Assembly: GCA_050010115.1 (NCBI GenBank)
Contig: JBEKLQ010000144.1
Location: 1 to 7,744, forward strand
DNA length: 7,744 nucleotides
From: JAKACA01 sp050010115
Lineage (GTDB): Bacteria; Actinomycetota; Acidimicrobiia; Acidimicrobiales; Bog-793
Direction: 5' to 3'
Shown piece after piece: positions 5,992-7,744 of the stretch. Positions within the stretch are counted from its first letter, which is position 1. Every line of letters begins with the position of its first letter. A program made the position numbers and the translations under genes. The notes under the pieces are model-generated. The model searched no databases. It saw nothing but the letters and a program-made list of their open reading frames with translations, and was not told the origin of the DNA.

Positions 5992-6086
5992 GAATAGTAC
6001 CAGGTAGAAGGCTGAAGCGGACCGCCGGAGAGGTTGTCCGTTTCTCTTTTCCCCTACGGCAGCCCTACAATCTCCTGGTATTCTTC
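5992..6086. repeat. Imperfect inverted repeat downstream of the tRNA
   Basis: GAATA-gta-CCAGG-t-AGA at about 5992-6008 is matched in inverse orientation by TCTCCTGGTATTC at 6071-6083 (core TACCAGG 5998-6004 / CCTGGTA 6074-6080). It lies between the tRNA gene and the integrase, where arm-type or excision sites of a tRNA-integrated element would be expected. The interior also holds a short GAGA/TCTC pair. The function is inferred. Confidence 0.4.
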
Positions 6087-6099
6087 CTTCGGCAGCCCT
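6057..6099 (+). repeat. Direct repeat CGGCAGCCCT, copies of the tRNA 3' end
   Basis: CGGCAGCCCT occurs at 6057-6066 and 6090-6099, 33 bp apart. The first nine bases also end the tRNA-Pro gene (CGGCAGCCC at 5979-5987). Three same-direction copies within 120 bp could be arm sites, remnants of repeated insertions at the tRNA 3' end, or chance in a GC-rich context. Confidence 0.45.
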
Positions 6100-6166
6100 G
6101 CGCAGAAGACTCGGGTGCCGCCGATCGGTGACCCAGTCGTTTCCGCCAGAGGGAGGAGTCCAACTG

Positions 6167-7429
6167 ATGACGGCAGGTGCGTTGGACGAGGGATCGGTCG
6201 CTCCGTCAGATCGGCGGACGATCGGCACTGCGAAGGGCGAGAACAACGGCACGACAGCGCGTGTCGCCGCCGATGGCAAGCCGCTTCGCTCGGAGCGCGG
6301 CATCCGCGAGGTCGAACGCAACGTCTTTCGCGTTCGTGTGAGCACGGGGAGCCGTGACCCGCTCACGGGCAGCCCGAAGCAGATCGAACGGGTCATCCGT
6401 GGTGGAATCCGGGCGGCGCGCGACCTTCACGGCAAGCTCGAAAGCGAAGTCGCCAAGGGCGTCCACGGCGGATCCACCATGACCGTCGGTGAGCTGCTCG
6501 ATGACTGGCTGGGTGTGTGCAAGCGGCGAGTCGACAAGGCTGGAAGAGCAGGACTCGAAAAGAACACCTACAACAACTACGAGCTGCAGGTGCGGACCCT
6601 GAAGGCCACGCAGCTCTCGTCGATGCCGCTCACTCGCCTCACGACCCGACGACCCGTCGAGGAGACCTACGAAGCCCTCGGTGAAGTCTTGGGCGCCGCC
6701 CGGATGGCTCAGGTGCACAAGGCGCTTCGGGCGGCGTTCAATCACGCCATGGGTGAAGGATGGATGACGCTCAATCCTGCGGCACTCGTGCGGGAGAAGC
6801 CGAGCCCGCCGACACGTCGTCGCGCCACGCCGACACGCGAGCAGGTGGAAGAGGCGTTCGTGGCGGCCCAGGACGTGCACGTCGACCTCGACACCTTCCT
6901 CGCTACAGCCGCGCTCACGGGGCTGCGTCGCCAGGCGCTCTGTGGACTGCGCTGGTCGGACATCGATTACGACCTCCGACTTGTCTCCATCCGCCGCGTC
7001 ATCAACGTGGTCGGCGGCAAGCCAGTGCTGGTCGACCATGCCAAGCACCGACGCACCAAGCCGGTGCCGCCGCCCAAACATCTCGACCAGGCGCTCGTGC
7101 CTGTGCTCAAAGAGCTCCGTGAGCGGCAACGTCAGCGCGCCGCGGACAGTGGGACGACGTATCCCGCCGACGGCTGGCTCTTTTCCCCCGACGGGATGGG
7201 ACTCGATCACGTCAGCCCTGATCACTTCGGGCGGCTCGTCAAGCAGGTGATGAAGAGCCTTGATCTCGACGCCACGCTGCACTCGCTGCGACATCACCGC
7301 GCCGTACGCTCGGAGGTTGATCCGAAACTGAAGAGGGTCGGGAAGTCCTATTCGATAGGTGGCAAGGCCGAATCGATGCCTCGGAACCTGTCCGAACCTG
7401 ACGCAAAGATGCAGATGCCCGGCGAGTGA
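6167..7429 (+). pseudogene. Tyrosine integrase next to tRNA-Pro, C-terminus lost (no catalytic tyrosine)
   Basis: Integrase of a tRNA-targeted element. The ATG at 6167 is preceded by GGGAGGAG (6151-6158), 8 nt away, which is better than the frame's earlier start at 6128; the frame gives 420 aa. After a polar tail, an arm-type domain lies at about 40-100, the core-binding domain at about 105-215 and the catalytic domain from about 225. Arg254 (TGLRRQAL), Lys293 (AKHRR) and His372/Arg375 (HSLRHH) are present. After residue 377 the sequence no longer matches the family: there is no LGH motif, and no Tyr about 36 residues after His372. The remaining 43 residues are unrelated. The other two + frames of 7290-7435 do not supply the missing part, so a deletion or recombination event, not a simple frameshift, removed it. 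The protein should bind but not cut DNA. Confidence 0.85.
7347..7400. repeat. Short hairpin and direct repeat in the foreign tail of the integrase
   Basis: CCTAT-TCG-ATAGG (7347-7359) is a small inverted repeat. GAACCTG occurs at 7384-7390 and again at 7394-7400, a 10-bp period, one helical turn. Both lie in the stretch after the point where the integrase loses family similarity. They would fit formerly non-coding DNA, such as a recombination or excisionase-binding site, now read through. The evidence is positional only. Confidence 0.35.
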
Positions 7430-7435
7430 CTCGTC

Positions 7436-7726
7436 CTAGCGACTCGAAAGCCAACGCTGGAACGGCTCACGCGAGACGCGCCAGGTCCGTCCAATCTTGA
7501 AGGCTCCCGGTAGCTCACCGGCCTTGGCTCGACGGTAGACGGTCTCCGCACAGACGCCCAGCTCCCATGCGACATCGGAGATGGAGAGCGTCGCTCGAAG
7601 GCTGTGCTCGCCGGGATCGTCTGGCCGGATAGGCCGTGGCGGCCCCCCACGGTGTTCCACGAGCGTGATGAAGCGACGGCGGTTCGCTTCGGCCTTCACG
7701 GCTGAGCTTCGTGACGCCGCGTGCAC
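7436..7726 (-). CDS. Excisionase-like helix-turn-helix protein, possibly incomplete at the right edge
   Basis: Small DNA-binding protein of the excisionase (Xis, HTH_17/MerR-like) type. The C-terminal domain reads LSISDVAWELGVCAETVYRR (about 47-66), followed by AKAGELPGAFKIGRTWRV and a final helix EPFQRWLSS. This is the classic wing-helix pattern of a recombination directionality factor. Residues 1-45 are basic and polar, longer than in minimal Xis proteins (about 60-70 aa). The GTG at 7726 is the first start seen, but the six codons upstream of it are open to the window edge, so the gene may begin outside; a GTG within the first ten codons is another option. It converges on the broken integrase with a 6-bp gap. 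It probably controlled excision of the same element. Confidence 0.82.
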   Translation of the reverse strand: MHAASRSSAVKAEANRRRFITLVEHRGGPPRPIRPDDPGEHSLRATLSISDVAWELGVCAETVYRRAKAGELPGAFKIGRTWRVSREPFQRWLSSR

Positions 7727-7744
7727 CGTGTGGCGACGACGCGA

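Noticed and set aside
6206..7297. Long minus-strand frame (363 codons) opposite the integrase
   Set aside because: It mirrors the integrase codons, lacks any recognisable family, and has low-complexity Arg/His content.
1..7744. CRISPR arrays or transposase-type insertion sequences
   Set aside because: No regularly spaced repeats and no DDE or serine-recombinase motifs were found on either strand.

Overview
The window comes from a high-GC bacterium, most likely an actinomycete. This rests on the strong G/C bias at third codon positions, frequent GTG starts, a tRNA gene without encoded CCA, and proteins that read like actinobacterial mobile-element families. The species cannot be told. Almost everything here is recombination or mobile-element machinery: four tyrosine recombinases, one toxin-antitoxin operon, a tRNA that is a likely integration target, and an excisionase-like gene.

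Left part (1-4215, + strand): one tight operon of six reading frames. It holds a large tyrosine recombinase cut by the left edge, three small frames (39, 51 and 69 codons; the last is a probable zinc-binding protein), then two more tyrosine recombinases. Every junction is a four-base start/stop overlap (GTGA or ATGA), and four of the five downstream starts have a good Shine-Dalgarno sequence. All three recombinases keep the full catalytic set (Arg, Lys, His-x-x-Arg, His, Tyr). The first is unusual: it has two tandem core-binding domains and a C-terminal extension of about 130 residues with no recognisable domain. The layout recalls recombinase-in-trio (RIT) elements and the Tn554 type, but the small genes, the doubled domain and the arm-type domain on the third enzyme do not fit a standard RIT. 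A perfect 8-bp inverted repeat spans the end of the operon.

Middle (4377-5778, - strand): a HicA toxin, a HicB antitoxin with a C-terminal helix-turn-helix, and an unidentified 193-aa protein, again chained by four-base overlaps. Two 9-bp direct repeats, 23 bp apart, lie just upstream of hicA and probably form the promoter/operator.

Right part (5875-7744): tRNA-Pro(GGG) with its own promoter, then about 180 bp rich in short repeats, including copies of the tRNA 3' end. Next comes a tRNA-adjacent integrase whose reading frame breaks just after the His-x-x-Arg motif, so the tyrosine nucleophile is lost. A convergent excisionase-like helix-turn-helix gene reaches or nearly reaches the right edge. 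This looks like one end of a degraded element in the tRNA gene, next to the HicAB operon and the trio operon. Whether the trio and the tRNA-linked element belong to one island cannot be decided here, because no outer boundary of the trio is visible on the left.
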